A stretch of DNA of 64,000 nt from Kutzneria buriramensis (GTDB taxonomy: Bacteria; Actinomycetota; Actinomycetes; Mycobacteriales; Pseudonocardiaceae), in assembly GCF_003387475.1 (NCBI RefSeq), contig NZ_QUNO01000004.1, forward strand, positions 62,001 to 126,000. Direction: 5' to 3'. The translations under genes were made by a program, and so were the position numbers. Each line of letters begins with the position of its first letter. The stretch's first letter is position 1. Below, one piece after another: positions 26,890 through 35,260 of the stretch. Below the pieces are notes generated by a model. The model ran no database searches. It was not told the origin of the DNA and saw nothing but the letters and a program-made list of their open reading frames with translations.

Positions 26890-28616
26890 GCGTGTCCGAC
26901 GAGCGCAGTGCGCTCGACCGCCCGGTTTCCCTGTTCGATCACGCCCAGCGGCTGCACCGGCGTACGCCGGACGATCCGCTGCCCGACGGCGGCCGCCCGT
27001 TCCCCGATGACGACGCCCAGCCCCGCACGCAGGTCCGAGCCCAGAGATCCCTGCTCCGGGAGCTCCTGGCCGATCCGTCTCTGCCAGCCCAGGAACTGCA
27101 CAACCGCTGTCTTCGCCTGCCGATCAGCATCGTGGCCACGCTGATCGTCGGGGAAGTGGTGTCCACGCCGTCCGAGCAGCTCCTGGAGACAGCACGGTGG
27201 CTTGTGCGTCACGGCACGGATCGCCGTCCGGTGGCGATCGGGATCGGCCTGCTCATCGGTCGTGCCGAGCCTCGTGACGTCACCCTGTTGAAGACGATCG
27301 GTCGGTTGCGGTTCGTGGATCGGCCGGCCGTCTTGGCACTGGCGAGGATTCCCGGCGCGGGCCGAGACGCGATCTGGCTGGCCGAGCGATCACGCCCTCA
27401 CGCCAGGCTCGAAGCCGTGGAATGGCTGGTCGGGGACCAGGATCCGGCCGTGAAGGCTTGGGTTCGGGCCACGCCACGCCACCTGCTGTCCAGCGATCTG
27501 GCCCGCAAGATCGCCGAAACCCATGGATTGGTCGACCTGTCGACCGACGATGCCCAGTGGGACCAGGTGGGCAACCTCCTGCTGGCGATGACCTCCCCAC
27601 GGAACTACCAGGCCCAGGTCGGTCGCTACGCGGACGCCGCCGAGACCTACCGCAGGTGGGTGACGGTCGCCGAGCGGCGGACGCCGTCCCTCGACGGGGC
27701 CGCGATGCTGGCGATGGTCGCCGAGGACCTCCGCACCGGCTTTGCCGCTCCGGTCCTGGGGGACGATCACGAACGCCTGATCGACCGGATCGGCGGCGTG
27801 CTGTCCGCTCCGCCGTGGCTGGAGTTCCTGCACCGGTCCGCCGAGTCCGACGATCCGGTCGAGGCCAGGCGCGCGGCGTGGGCCATCGCCGAGTCCGCCA
27901 AGGGGGGTGTGCCGACCGGGCGGTTCGCGGTTCGGGTGGTGGTGCCGGATCCGACGCCGACGAGCTTCTCGCAGATCGAGACCAGGATCCTGATCGACGG
28001 CGCGCCGGTGATCGCCCAGCACTTCGACAAGGGCGCCGCCGAGGATCCCGAATACCTGGTCCACGGCGGTCGACTGCGGGCCTTGGACCACGTCAAGAAG
28101 GTCCGCCTGGCCGAGGCGTACTGCACCGAGGGCTGCTGCGGGGCGCTGTACGCGACGATCACCCGCGAGGGATCGGAAGCGGTCTGGCAGCTCGAAGGGC
28201 ACGAGTTCCGGTTCGACGCGGCCGAGTACGACCGCGAGATCGCACGGGCGGAACGTGACCACGGGTGGGAGTGGCCGGCCCGGACGGCGGCACGGCTCAT
28301 CGGGGAGCGGCTCCGGACCGAGCCTCAGGTCCTGACGCAGTGGGACTGCCGGTTGAACTGGTGCACCGCGTGGCTGAGGGACTTCGACACCGTGCGCCTG
28401 ACCTTCGAGCACCCGGCGGCACGGGCGTCGTTCGACGACCCCTCCGTGCAGTTCGGGCTGGTCATCGACGTCGACGGGGACCCTACGACCGTGGCCGCCG
28501 ACGTCGTCGAGTCCCTGCGGACCGTCGATCCGAAGTCCACCGCGGAGATTGTCGGCGGCAGCAAGGACGGGGCCGAGAAGCTCGGGCTCACCGATCGGGC
28601 GTCGAAGCGCTGGTAG
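26886..28616 (+). CDS. Conserved actinobacterial protein of unknown function, HEAT-like N-terminal half
   Basis: A 576-residue soluble protein I cannot name. Roughly residues 50-320 are alpha-helical, with short repeating amphipathic pairs (for example LLIGRAEPRDVTLLKTIGRL and LEAVEWLVGDQDPAVKAWV) that look like HEAT-type repeats. From about 345 the protein is beta-rich: VRVVVPDPTPTSFSQIETRILIDG, then the striking cysteine motif AYCTEGCCGALYATI near 410, then WQLEGHEFRFDAAEYDREI. A final domain contains LNWCTAWLRDF. No signal peptide or membrane helix. GTG 26886 overlaps a mini-ORF stop. The Cys motif could bind a metal; this is inference. Confidence 0.7.
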   Translation: MSVSDERSALDRPVSLFDHAQRLHRRTPDDPLPDGGRPFPDDDAQPRTQVRAQRSLLRELLADPSLPAQELHNRCLRLPISIVATLIVGEVVSTPSEQLLETARWLVRHGTDRRPVAIGIGLLIGRAEPRDVTLLKTIGRLRFVDRPAVLALARIPGAGRDAIWLAERSRPHARLEAVEWLVGDQDPAVKAWVRATPRHLLSSDLARKIAETHGLVDLSTDDAQWDQVGNLLLAMTSPRNYQAQVGRYADAAETYRRWVTVAERRTPSLDGAAMLAMVAEDLRTGFAAPVLGDDHERLIDRIGGVLSAPPWLEFLHRSAESDDPVEARRAAWAIAESAKGGVPTGRFAVRVVVPDPTPTSFSQIETRILIDGAPVIAQHFDKGAAEDPEYLVHGGRLRALDHVKKVRLAEAYCTEGCCGALYATITREGSEAVWQLEGHEFRFDAAEYDREIARAERDHGWEWPARTAARLIGERLRTEPQVLTQWDCRLNWCTAWLRDFDTVRLTFEHPAARASFDDPSVQFGLVIDVDGDPTTVAADVVESLRTVDPKSTAEIVGGSKDGAEKLGLTDRASKRW

Positions 28617-28624
28617 AGCCACCT

Positions 28625-28709
28625 ATGGCACCACCCTGAGCCACACATGATGCCAAGCTGAGCCAAGATGGCTTGCCTTGGTGCCATGCGTGTGCCATAG
28701 TGGTGCCAT
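28625..28709 (+). promoter_or_regulatory. Phased GTGCCAT repeats: likely operator of the RHH gene
   Basis: GTGCCAT occurs at 28681, 28692 and 28703, exactly 11 bases apart, the last overlapping the ATG of the RHH gene. An inverted copy, ATGGCAC, lies at 28625-28631. Ribbon-helix-helix repressors bind such heptad arrays on one DNA face, so autorepression is likely. Confidence 0.6.
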
Positions 28710-29226
28710 GGACCTGACGGCGTATGTGAACAACCTCGGACGCGAGTTCGCCACGCTCGCCGAGGCCAGCGGCGACGAGGCGCGGGCGCTGGTCGAGCGC
28801 CTCACCGGCTCACTCGAGTCGGCGATCCGGATGACGCTGTTGGACGCGCTGTCGGCCGCCACCGACGAGATCACCCAGGACCTGGCCCCGGGGTCGGTGG
28901 AGCTGCGGTTGCGGGGACGTGACCCGCAGTTCGTGGTCACGGCGCCGCCGGCCGAGCCGGTGACCGCGGCGGCCGCGGACGAGCCGGCGGAGAGTGGACC
29001 GGAGGGGAGCCCACTTTTCGCCGAGGACGGCCCGTCGTCGCGGATCAACGTCCGGCTGCCGGAGGCGCTCAAGGCCGCCGTCGAGGAGGCCGCCGCCAAG
29101 GAGGGCCGGTCGGTCAACGCCTGGCTGGTCCGGGCGGCCTCCGCCGGCCTCCAGAAGGCCGAGCAGCGTCCGGAGCGGCGCGCCGTCAAGCGCACCTCCC
29201 AGTCCATGACCGGCTGGGTTCGCTAA
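28708..29226 (+). CDS. Ribbon-helix-helix (HicB/Arc-like) DNA-binding protein
   Basis: A 172-residue protein. The N-terminal 80 residues are helical (LTAYVNNLGREFATLAEAS, ALVERLTGSLESAIRMTLLDALS). A disordered acidic linker of about 30 residues follows, then a C-terminal RHH domain: strand SRINVRLP, helix EALKAAVEEAAAKEGR, turn SVNAWLVRAASAGLQ, and a basic tail. ATG 28708 lies inside the third GTGCCAT repeat. The following DUF4097-ABC-P450 genes begin 61 bases later on the same strand, so it may regulate them as well as itself. No toxin partner is adjacent. Confidence 0.78.
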   Translation: MDLTAYVNNLGREFATLAEASGDEARALVERLTGSLESAIRMTLLDALSAATDEITQDLAPGSVELRLRGRDPQFVVTAPPAEPVTAAAADEPAESGPEGSPLFAEDGPSSRINVRLPEALKAAVEEAAAKEGRSVNAWLVRAASAGLQKAEQRPERRAVKRTSQSMTGWVR

Positions 29227-29287
29227 CCACCACCACACGTCCCTGACCTGCGGGGACGCTTCAACGACACCTTTCGAGGGGACAGCC

Positions 29288-30133
29288 ATGCCTATTTTCG
29301 AGACGCCCAAAGCCATCTCCGTCACCGTCGAACTCAGCGTCGGCAACGTGCGGGTCGCCGCGAGCGACCGCACCGACACCGTCGTCGAGGTGCATCCGAC
29401 GGACCCGGCCGACAACTCCGACGTGGAGGCGGCGCAGCGGGTGCGCGTCGACTACTCGAACGGCCTGCTGCAGATCGTCGGCCCGAAGGTCCGGATGTTC
29501 GACTTCTCCCGCAAGTCCCGGTCGGTCGAGGTGACCATCGAGCTGCCCAGCGGCTCGACGCTGTCCGGCGACACGCAGGTGGGCGACCTGACGGCGACCG
29601 GCCGGCTGGGCGAGACCCGGTTCCGCAGCGCCGCCGGCAGCATCCGGGCGGAGCAGACCGGCGCGCTGCGGGCGAGCACCTCGGCCGGCAGCATCGCCGT
29701 GGACGCGGCCGGCGGCGACGCCGACGTGCACACCGCCTCCGGCCGGATCCAGCTCGGCGACATCGACGGCGGCCTGGTCGTGAAGAACTCCAACGGCGAG
29801 ATCGAGGTCGGCGACGTCAACGGCAACGTTCAGGCGCGCTCGTCCAACGGCAGCATCATCGTCGACCGGGTCGGCGGCAACGTCGACGCGAAGACCGCCA
29901 ACGGCAGCGTCCGCGTCGGCCAGGTGTCGCGCGGCACGGCGACGCTGGCCACCTCCATGGGCGACCTGGAGATCGGCATCGCCAAGGGCACCGCCGCGTG
30001 GCTGGAGGTCGGCACCTCCTTCGGGCAGGTCAGCAACGAGCTCGACGACGTCAGCCAGCCCGGCGAGGCCGACGAGCGGGTCGAGGTCCGCGCGCACACC
30101 TCCTTCGGCGGCATCACGATCCGCCGGGCCTGA
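29288..30133 (+). CDS. DUF4097 family beta-helix protein
   Basis: A 281-residue protein made of short repeated beta strands (GDLTATGRLGETRFRSAAGS, LRASTSAGSIAVDAAGG, VHTASGRIQLGDIDGG, VKNSNGEIEVGDVNG, ARSSNGSIIVDRVGG, KTANGSVRVG). This is a right-handed parallel beta-helix typical of DUF4097 (putative adhesin domain). There is no signal peptide or membrane helix, so it appears cytoplasmic. A GAGGGGA ribosome site precedes ATG 29288. Members commonly sit beside ABC transporter or regulatory genes, as here, but the role is not known. Confidence 0.85.
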   Translation: MPIFETPKAISVTVELSVGNVRVAASDRTDTVVEVHPTDPADNSDVEAAQRVRVDYSNGLLQIVGPKVRMFDFSRKSRSVEVTIELPSGSTLSGDTQVGDLTATGRLGETRFRSAAGSIRAEQTGALRASTSAGSIAVDAAGGDADVHTASGRIQLGDIDGGLVVKNSNGEIEVGDVNGNVQARSSNGSIIVDRVGGNVDAKTANGSVRVGQVSRGTATLATSMGDLEIGIAKGTAAWLEVGTSFGQVSNELDDVSQPGEADERVEVRAHTSFGGITIRRA

Positions 30134-30147
30134 AAGGGAAATCGACC

Positions 30148-31074
30148 ATGACCATCTCCGTTTCCGGCCTGCGCAAGGCGTTCGGCGAGCACGTGGTGCT
30201 GGACGGCCTCGACCTGGCGGTGCCGCAGGGCACCGTGTACTCCCTGCTCGGCGCGAACGGCGCCGGCAAGACCACCACCGTCCGGATCCTGTCCACGCTG
30301 ATCAGCGCGGACGGCGGCGACCTGCGGGTCGCCGGGCACGACGTCGTCCGCGAGGCCGACGCGGTGCGGGCCGCGATCGGTGTCACAGGTCAGTTCTCGG
30401 CGGTGGACAACCTGCTCACCGGCGAGGAGAACCTGCTGCTGATGGCGGACCTGCACCACCTGCCCCGGCGGGACGGCCGTCGCCGCGCCGCCGAGCTGCT
30501 GGCGCAGTTCGACCTGGTCGAGGCCGGCCGCAAGCCGGCGTCGACGTACTCCGGCGGCATGCGCCGCCGGCTCGACCTGGCGATGACGCTGGTCGGCAGC
30601 CCGCGGGTGATCTTCCTGGACGAGCCGACCACCGGCCTGGACCCGCGCAGCCGGCGGGGCATGTGGCAGATCGTCCGGAACCTGGTCGCCGACGGCGTCA
30701 CGATCTTCCTGACCACGCAGTACCTGGAGGAGGCCGACGAGCTGGCCGACCGGATCGGGGTCCTCGACCACGGCCGGCTGGTCGCCGAGGGGACCGCGGA
30801 CGAGCTCAAGCGGCGCATCCCCGGCGGGCACGTGCGGCTGCGCTTCGCCGACCCGAGCGGCCTCGACCGGGCGATGAGCCTGCTGGCCGACGCCGACCGT
30901 GACGACGACGCGCTGGCCCTGCGGGTGCCCAACGACGGCAGCATGCGTGCGCTGAAGACGCTGATCGACCGGCTCGACGGGCGCGTCGAGGTCGAGGAGC
31001 TCTCGGTGCACACCCCCGACCTGGACGACGTCTTCCTCGCCCTGACCGGCCAGGAGAAGGTGAGTGCCCGATGA
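30148..31074 (+). CDS. ABC transporter ATP-binding protein, DrrA family
   Basis: A 308-residue nucleotide-binding subunit of a drug-type exporter. Walker A is GANGAGKTT (35-43); the signature is YSGGMRRRLDLA; Walker B is VIFLDEPTTGLDP; the switch position reads TTQYLEEAD, with Gln in place of His as is usual for DrrA-type ATPases. A C-terminal extension of about 90 residues is also family-typical. The start is ATG 30148, 14 bases after the DUF4097 stop. Its stop overlaps the permease start (ATGA). The likely cargo is a hydrophobic natural product or lipid. Confidence 0.93.
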   Translation: MTISVSGLRKAFGEHVVLDGLDLAVPQGTVYSLLGANGAGKTTTVRILSTLISADGGDLRVAGHDVVREADAVRAAIGVTGQFSAVDNLLTGEENLLLMADLHHLPRRDGRRRAAELLAQFDLVEAGRKPASTYSGGMRRRLDLAMTLVGSPRVIFLDEPTTGLDPRSRRGMWQIVRNLVADGVTIFLTTQYLEEADELADRIGVLDHGRLVAEGTADELKRRIPGGHVRLRFADPSGLDRAMSLLADADRDDDALALRVPNDGSMRALKTLIDRLDGRVEVEELSVHTPDLDDVFLALTGQEKVSAR

Positions 31075-31862
31075 GCACCGTGGACCTGCGGTTCCATCCG
31101 CTGCGCGACTCGGCGACGATGCTGCGCCGCAACATAAGGCACATGCTCCGCTACCCGTCGATGACGCTCATGCTCGTCGGGATGCCGATCATCTTCCTGC
31201 TGCTGTTCGTGTACGTCTTCGGCGGCACGCTCGGCGCGGGCCTGGGCGGCGATCGCGCGTCCTACGCCACCTACGTCGCGCCGGCGATCATCATCATGGC
31301 CATCGCGGCGACGGTGCAGGGGACCGCGATCTCCATCGCGATGGACATGACCGAGGGCGTGATCGCCCGGTTCCGGACCATGCACATCGCCCGCGTCTCC
31401 GTGCTGACCGGGCACGTGCTCGGCAGCGTGATCCAGGCGGTGATCAGCCTGGCCATCGTGATCGGCGTGGCGCTGCTGGTCGGGTTCCGGCCGCAGGCGA
31501 GCCTCGCGGAGTGGCTGGCCGCCGGCGGTTTCCTGATCGTCGTCACCTTCGCGCTGGTGTGGCTGGCGGTGGCGCTGGGTCAGGTGTCCAAGAGCGTGGA
31601 GACGGCCAGCAACCTGCCCATGCCGTTGACGCTGCTTCCCTTCCTGGGCAGCGGTTTCGTGCCCACTGACTCGATGCCGGCCGGGCTGCGCTGGTTCGCC
31701 GAGTACCAGCCGTTCACGCCGATCATGGAGACCCTGCGCGGCCTGCTGATGGACCGTCCGCTCGGCGACAACGCGTGGCTCGCGCTGGCCTGGTGCGCGG
31801 TGATCGCGCTCGGCAGCTACCTCTGGTCCAAGCGCCTGTTCAACCGTGAATACGCCCACTGA
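31071..31862 (+). CDS. ABC-2 type permease, DrrB-like
   Basis: A 263-residue membrane subunit with six predicted helices: about 33-53, 65-85, 108-132, 143-165, 172-190 and 230-250. The N-terminal amphipathic region RDSATMLRRNIRHMLRYPSM and the late loop FVPTDSMPAGLRWFAEYQPFTPIMETLRGLL are characteristic of DrrB/ABC-2 exporters. It is translationally coupled to the ATPase by a four-base overlap, and the P450 start lies 12 bases downstream, so the three form one operon. Confidence 0.92.
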   Translation: MSTVDLRFHPLRDSATMLRRNIRHMLRYPSMTLMLVGMPIIFLLLFVYVFGGTLGAGLGGDRASYATYVAPAIIIMAIAATVQGTAISIAMDMTEGVIARFRTMHIARVSVLTGHVLGSVIQAVISLAIVIGVALLVGFRPQASLAEWLAAGGFLIVVTFALVWLAVALGQVSKSVETASNLPMPLTLLPFLGSGFVPTDSMPAGLRWFAEYQPFTPIMETLRGLLMDRPLGDNAWLALAWCAVIALGSYLWSKRLFNREYAH

Positions 31863-31874
31863 CAGGAGTTGAGT

Positions 31875-33059
31875 GTGTCTCACATCGATGACTTACCGCT
31901 GGCCCGCCCGCAGGGCTGCCCGTTCGATCCGCCGAGCGAGCTCGGCCGGCTCCAGGCCGAGAACCCGTTGGTGCGCATGACCTATCCGGACGGACACGTC
32001 GGCTGGCTGGCCACCGGTTACGCCGAGGTCCGCGCGGTGCTGGCCGACCAGCGGTTCAGCTCGCGGTACGAGCTGATGCATCATCCCCTGCCCGGCATGG
32101 AGGAGATCGGCGAGCTGCCGCCGGCGCCGGTCGGCGACATGATCGGCCTCGACGCCCCGGAGCACACCCGCTATCGGCGGCTGCTGGTCGGCAAGTTCAC
32201 CGTACGCCGGATGCGGCAGCTCAGCGAGCAGGTGGAGCGGGTGACCGCCGAGCACCTGGATGCCATGCGGCGCAAGGGTCCCGAGCTGGATCTGGTGGCG
32301 GAGTTCGCCCATCCGGTGCCGGCGGTGATGATCTGCGAGCTGCTCGGCGTGCCCTACTCGGACCGGGACACGTTCCAGGGCTACGTCACGGCGTTGTTCG
32401 CCGCGGACGGCCCCCCGGCGGAGAAGTTCGCCGCATACCAGAATTTGCAGGAATACATGGGAAGGCTGGTGTCGGCCAAGCGGGCCGACCCCACCGACGA
32501 TGTGCTCAGTGAACTGACCACCAGCGACCTCAACGACGAGGAGCTGGCCGGCGTCGGCGGTGTGCTGCTGGCCGCCGGCCTCGACACCACCGCCAACATG
32601 ATCGCGCTCGGCGCCTTCGCGCTGCTCCGTCATCCCGAGCAGATCGCCGGCCTGCACGCCGATCCGGACAAGGCCGTCGAGGAACTGCTGCGCTACCTGA
32701 CCGTCGCCAACCTCAACATCCGGGCCGCGCGGGAGGACGTCGAACTCGGCGGACAGCTGATCAAGGCCGGCTCGACCGTCACTCTCGCGATGCACACCGC
32801 CAATCGCGACCCGCTGCGATTCGCCGACCCCGACGCCCTAGACCTGAGCCGCGACGCCGTGGGGCACCTGGCCTTCGGTCACGGCATCCACCAGTGCCTC
32901 GGCCAGCAGCTGGCCCGGGTGGAGATGCGAGTGGCGATTCCCGAGCTGTTCAAGCAGTTCCCGACGCTGCGGCTGGCGGTCGCGCCGGAGGAAGTGCCCT
33001 TGCGCCCCGTGCACCAGAGCATCTACGGCGTGCACCGGCTGCCGGTCACCTGGAGCTGA
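31875..33059 (+). CDS. Cytochrome P450
   Basis: A 394-residue soluble bacterial P450 of the CYP105/107-like size class. The I-helix oxygen motif is AAGLDTTAN (233-241), the ExxR motif is E270-LL-R273, and the haem ligand is Cys341 in FGHGIHQCLGQ. GTG 31875 is set by AGGAG six bases upstream; a TTG at 31869 is also in frame. Codon 7 is TTA (31893-31895), rare in such genomes and a bldA-dependent control point in streptomycetes. In operon with the ABC exporter it probably hydroxylates a compound that is then exported or detoxified. Confidence 0.95.
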   Translation: MSHIDDLPLARPQGCPFDPPSELGRLQAENPLVRMTYPDGHVGWLATGYAEVRAVLADQRFSSRYELMHHPLPGMEEIGELPPAPVGDMIGLDAPEHTRYRRLLVGKFTVRRMRQLSEQVERVTAEHLDAMRRKGPELDLVAEFAHPVPAVMICELLGVPYSDRDTFQGYVTALFAADGPPAEKFAAYQNLQEYMGRLVSAKRADPTDDVLSELTTSDLNDEELAGVGGVLLAAGLDTTANMIALGAFALLRHPEQIAGLHADPDKAVEELLRYLTVANLNIRAAREDVELGGQLIKAGSTVTLAMHTANRDPLRFADPDALDLSRDAVGHLAFGHGIHQCLGQQLARVEMRVAIPELFKQFPTLRLAVAPEEVPLRPVHQSIYGVHRLPVTWS

Positions 33060-33102
33060 TATTCGCTGGAGTCGGCCGCCCGGGAGGCCGACACTGCGGC
33101 TC

Positions 33103-34206
33103 GTGACCACGAGCGAGGGGTTCGCCGCTGACGAGTTCGCGGCGGTACGCGAAACGTTTGAGCAGAACGACGAGGTTGGCGCTTCCTACTGCGTCACCGT
33201 CGAGGGGGAGACCGCGGTCGACCTCTGGGGAGGGTTCGCCGATCAGGCCGGGACCCGACCGTGGCAGCGGGACACGATCGTCAATGTCTACTCGCTGACC
33301 AAGACCATGACCGCGCTGACGGCACTGCTGGTGGCCGACCGGGGTGAGCTGGAGTTCGAGGCGCCGGTGGCCAAGTACTGGCCGGAGTTCGCGGCCGGCG
33401 GCAAGGAGTCCGTCACGGTGGCGCAGGTGATGAGCCATTCCTCGGGCCTCGCCGGCTGGCGGGAGCCGATCACCACCGAGGACCTGTACGACTGGGAGAA
33501 GGCGACGTCGTTGCTGGCCGCCCAGGAACCGTTCTGGGAGCCGGGGACCGCCTCCGGCTATCACGGGCTCACCCAGGGATACCTGGTGGGCGAGGTGATC
33601 CGGCGGATCACCGGCCGGACCGTGGGCACGGTGTTCCGGGAGGAGATCGCCGAGCCGCTGGGGGCCGATTTCCACATCGGGCTGCCGGCGTCGGAGGACG
33701 GCCGGGTGGCGGAGCTGATCCCGCCGAAGATGTCGCCGTTCGGCGACGACGCGACCGAGCTCCAGATCAGTGTGGCGACCAACCCGGAGGTGGACCCGGC
33801 GGTCGTCGGCACGCGGGCCTGGCGGGGCGCGGAGATTCCCGCGGGCGGCGGCACGGGCAATGCCCGGTCGGTGGCGGAAATCCTCGCCGTGCTGGCCAAC
33901 GGCGGCGTCGCCAAGGGCCGGCAACTGCTGTCGGAGGCGGGCTGTCGGCGGGCGCTGGAGGTGCAGGTCGAGGGCCCGGACCTGGTCCTCGGCATGAAGA
34001 TCCGATGGGGCCTGGGCTTCGCCGTGAACAGCGGCATGATGCCGAATCCGAACACCATCTACTGGGGCGGCGCCGGCGGCTCGCTGGCCCTCGTCGACAT
34101 GGACGCGCACCTGACGCTCGCCTACGCCATGAACAAGATGGGCGGCGGGACCACCGGCGACGAGAGGGGCATGGGCCTGCTGATGGCTACTATGCTAGCA
34201 TCCTAG
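33103..34206 (+). CDS. Beta-lactamase-fold serine hydrolase (class C/EstB-like)
   Basis: A 367-residue serine hydrolase of the beta-lactamase/D-Ala carboxypeptidase clan. The nucleophile motif is S64-LTK67 ([11 protein letters not shown]). Tyr153 in SGYHGLTQG lies where the general base Tyr belongs. The third motif is GGAGGS in place of KTG, as in esterases of this clan. No signal peptide, so it is cytosolic and probably an esterase rather than a secreted beta-lactamase. GTG 33103 is the first start after the P450; it may be an operon member. Confidence 0.88.
   Translation: MTTSEGFAADEFAAVRETFEQNDEVGASYCVTVEGETAVDLWGGFADQAGTRPWQRDTIVNVYSLTKTMTALTALLVADRGELEFEAPVAKYWPEFAAGGKESVTVAQVMSHSSGLAGWREPITTEDLYDWEKATSLLAAQEPFWEPGTASGYHGLTQGYLVGEVIRRITGRTVGTVFREEIAEPLGADFHIGLPASEDGRVAELIPPKMSPFGDDATELQISVATNPEVDPAVVGTRAWRGAEIPAGGGTGNARSVAEILAVLANGGVAKGRQLLSEAGCRRALEVQVEGPDLVLGMKIRWGLGFAVNSGMMPNPNTIYWGGAGGSLALVDMDAHLTLAYAMNKMGGGTTGDERGMGLLMATMLAS
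34192..34201. promoter_or_regulatory. TGCTAGCA palindrome before the small RHH gene
   Basis: ATGCTAGCAT is a perfect 10-base palindrome immediately followed by a degenerate half copy (CCTAGC) and the RHH start at 34208. It overlaps the 3' end of the beta-lactamase-fold gene. It is a candidate operator for the RHH protein. Confidence 0.45.
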
Positions 34207-34207
34207 C

Positions 34208-34378
34208 GTGGGTGAGGACGTCAAGCAGTTCAACGTGTACCTGCCGATCGAGCTGATCAAGCAGGTGAAGCATCACGCCGTCGAGGAGGGGCTGTCCCTG
34301 TCGGCGCTGGTCGCCGACGCGCTGCGGGCCTACCTCGAGACCCACGACGAGAACGCGCGAGCGGAGGGATCGGCATGA
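34208..34378 (+). CDS. Small ribbon-helix-helix (CopG-like) regulator
   Basis: A 56-residue protein. The strand [18 protein letters not shown], a turn with [18 protein letters not shown] and an acidic tail make a minimal CopG/Arc RHH domain. GTG 34208 lies one base after the upstream stop. Its stop overlaps the ATG of the glyoxalase-fold gene (ATGA), so the two are coupled. By size and layout it should repress this two-gene unit. Confidence 0.82.
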   Translation: MGEDVKQFNVYLPIELIKQVKHHAVEEGLSLSALVADALRAYLETHDENARAEGSA

Positions 34379-34713
34379 GCACCAACGGCATCGGCGCGGT
34401 CTTCGTGACCACGCACAACTGGGGACGGACGGCGAAGTTCTTCCAGGCGATGGGCTACGAGCTCGACTTCGAGACCGACCACAACTCGGGCCAGCTGCGC
34501 AACGGCGACGGCCCGTACGTGTTCGTCGCGGAGGTGCCGAACCAGGAGCCGAGCACCCGGCTGGTGCTGATGGTCGACGACGAGGAGAAGGTCGAGCTCG
34601 ACCCGGGCGTCGAGGTGGTCACGCCGTTCGAGGACACGCACTACGGCACCCGGGAGATGGTGGTGCGCGACCCGGACGGCCGGGACTGGACGCTGCTGGC
34701 GCCGAAGAAGTGA
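34375..34713 (+). CDS. VOC/glyoxalase superfamily protein
   Basis: A 112-residue single-domain protein with two beta-alpha-beta-beta-beta halves: [28 protein letters not shown] and [26 protein letters not shown]. The [14 protein letters not shown] segment is the family's C-terminal metal/ligand strand. It could be a resistance-type (bleomycin-binding) protein, a dioxygenase-like enzyme or a methylglyoxal enzyme. Coupling to an RHH repressor suggests ligand-inducible expression. Confidence 0.82.
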   Translation: MSTNGIGAVFVTTHNWGRTAKFFQAMGYELDFETDHNSGQLRNGDGPYVFVAEVPNQEPSTRLVLMVDDEEKVELDPGVEVVTPFEDTHYGTREMVVRDPDGRDWTLLAPKK

Positions 34714-34827
34714 CCCGTTTTCGGTTGCCGTGACGGCTAAGGTGATGACGTGATCACCGGAACGGCCTCGCGCCACTCACGGGAAGGCGATCCGGTGGAC
34801 CGCTGACCGGGCGCTCGCGTGGGCCTC

Positions 34828-34855
34828 CGGATCGGGGACGACAACCCCCGATCCG
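34828..34855 (+). terminator. Stem-loop between two VOC genes
   Basis: Ten-base perfect arms (34828-34837 and 34846-34855) around an eight-base loop, 30 bases before the next start. It could end the RHH-VOC unit or act as a leader hairpin. Confidence 0.55.
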
Positions 34856-34885
34856 TGAGACCACAACAGAAAGCGAGCCAACCCA

Positions 34886-35260
34886 GTGTCAGCGACGTTC
34901 AATCACACCATCATCGCGTCCACGAACCGCGAGGAATCCGCGCGGTTCTACCGGACGATCCTCGAGGCGGCCGAGGCGCCGTCCTGGGGCCCGTTCACCA
35001 ACGTCCAGCTCGCCGACGGCGTGCTGCTCCAGTTCGCCGAGCCGCCGGTGGACATCCAGATGCAGCACTACGCCTTCCTCGTCGACGACGAGCTGTTCGA
35101 CCGGGCCTACCAGCGGCTGGTCGACCAGGGCATCGAGCACTGGGCCGACCCGTTCGGCAAGCGGCCGGGCGAGACCAACACCGAGCACGGCGGGCGCGGG
35201 GTGTACTTCCGCGACCCCGCCGGACACGGGCTGGAACTGCTCACCCGGCCGTACCTGTAG
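34886..35260 (+). CDS. VOC/glyoxalase superfamily protein
   Basis: A 124-residue single VOC domain: FNHTIIASTNREESARFYRTIL (first metal His and helix), LLQFAEPPVDIQMQHYAFLVDDELF with a central His, and the final strand GRGVYFRDPAGHGLELLTRPY with Glu as the usual third ligand. Metal ligands look complete, so enzymatic activity is plausible. The start is GTG 34886. It is not closely similar to the preceding VOC protein. The stop codon directly abuts the convergent SDR gene stop. Confidence 0.85.
   Translation: MSATFNHTIIASTNREESARFYRTILEAAEAPSWGPFTNVQLADGVLLQFAEPPVDIQMQHYAFLVDDELFDRAYQRLVDQGIEHWADPFGKRPGETNTEHGGRGVYFRDPAGHGLELLTRPYL

Noticed and set aside
30715-30735. Loss of the catalytic H-loop histidine in the ABC ATPase
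   Set aside because: Gln at this place (TTQYLEEAD) is normal for DrrA-type ATPases, so it is not a defect.
31869-31877. TTG start for the P450
   Set aside because: GTG six bases downstream has the better spacing from the AGGAG ribosome site.
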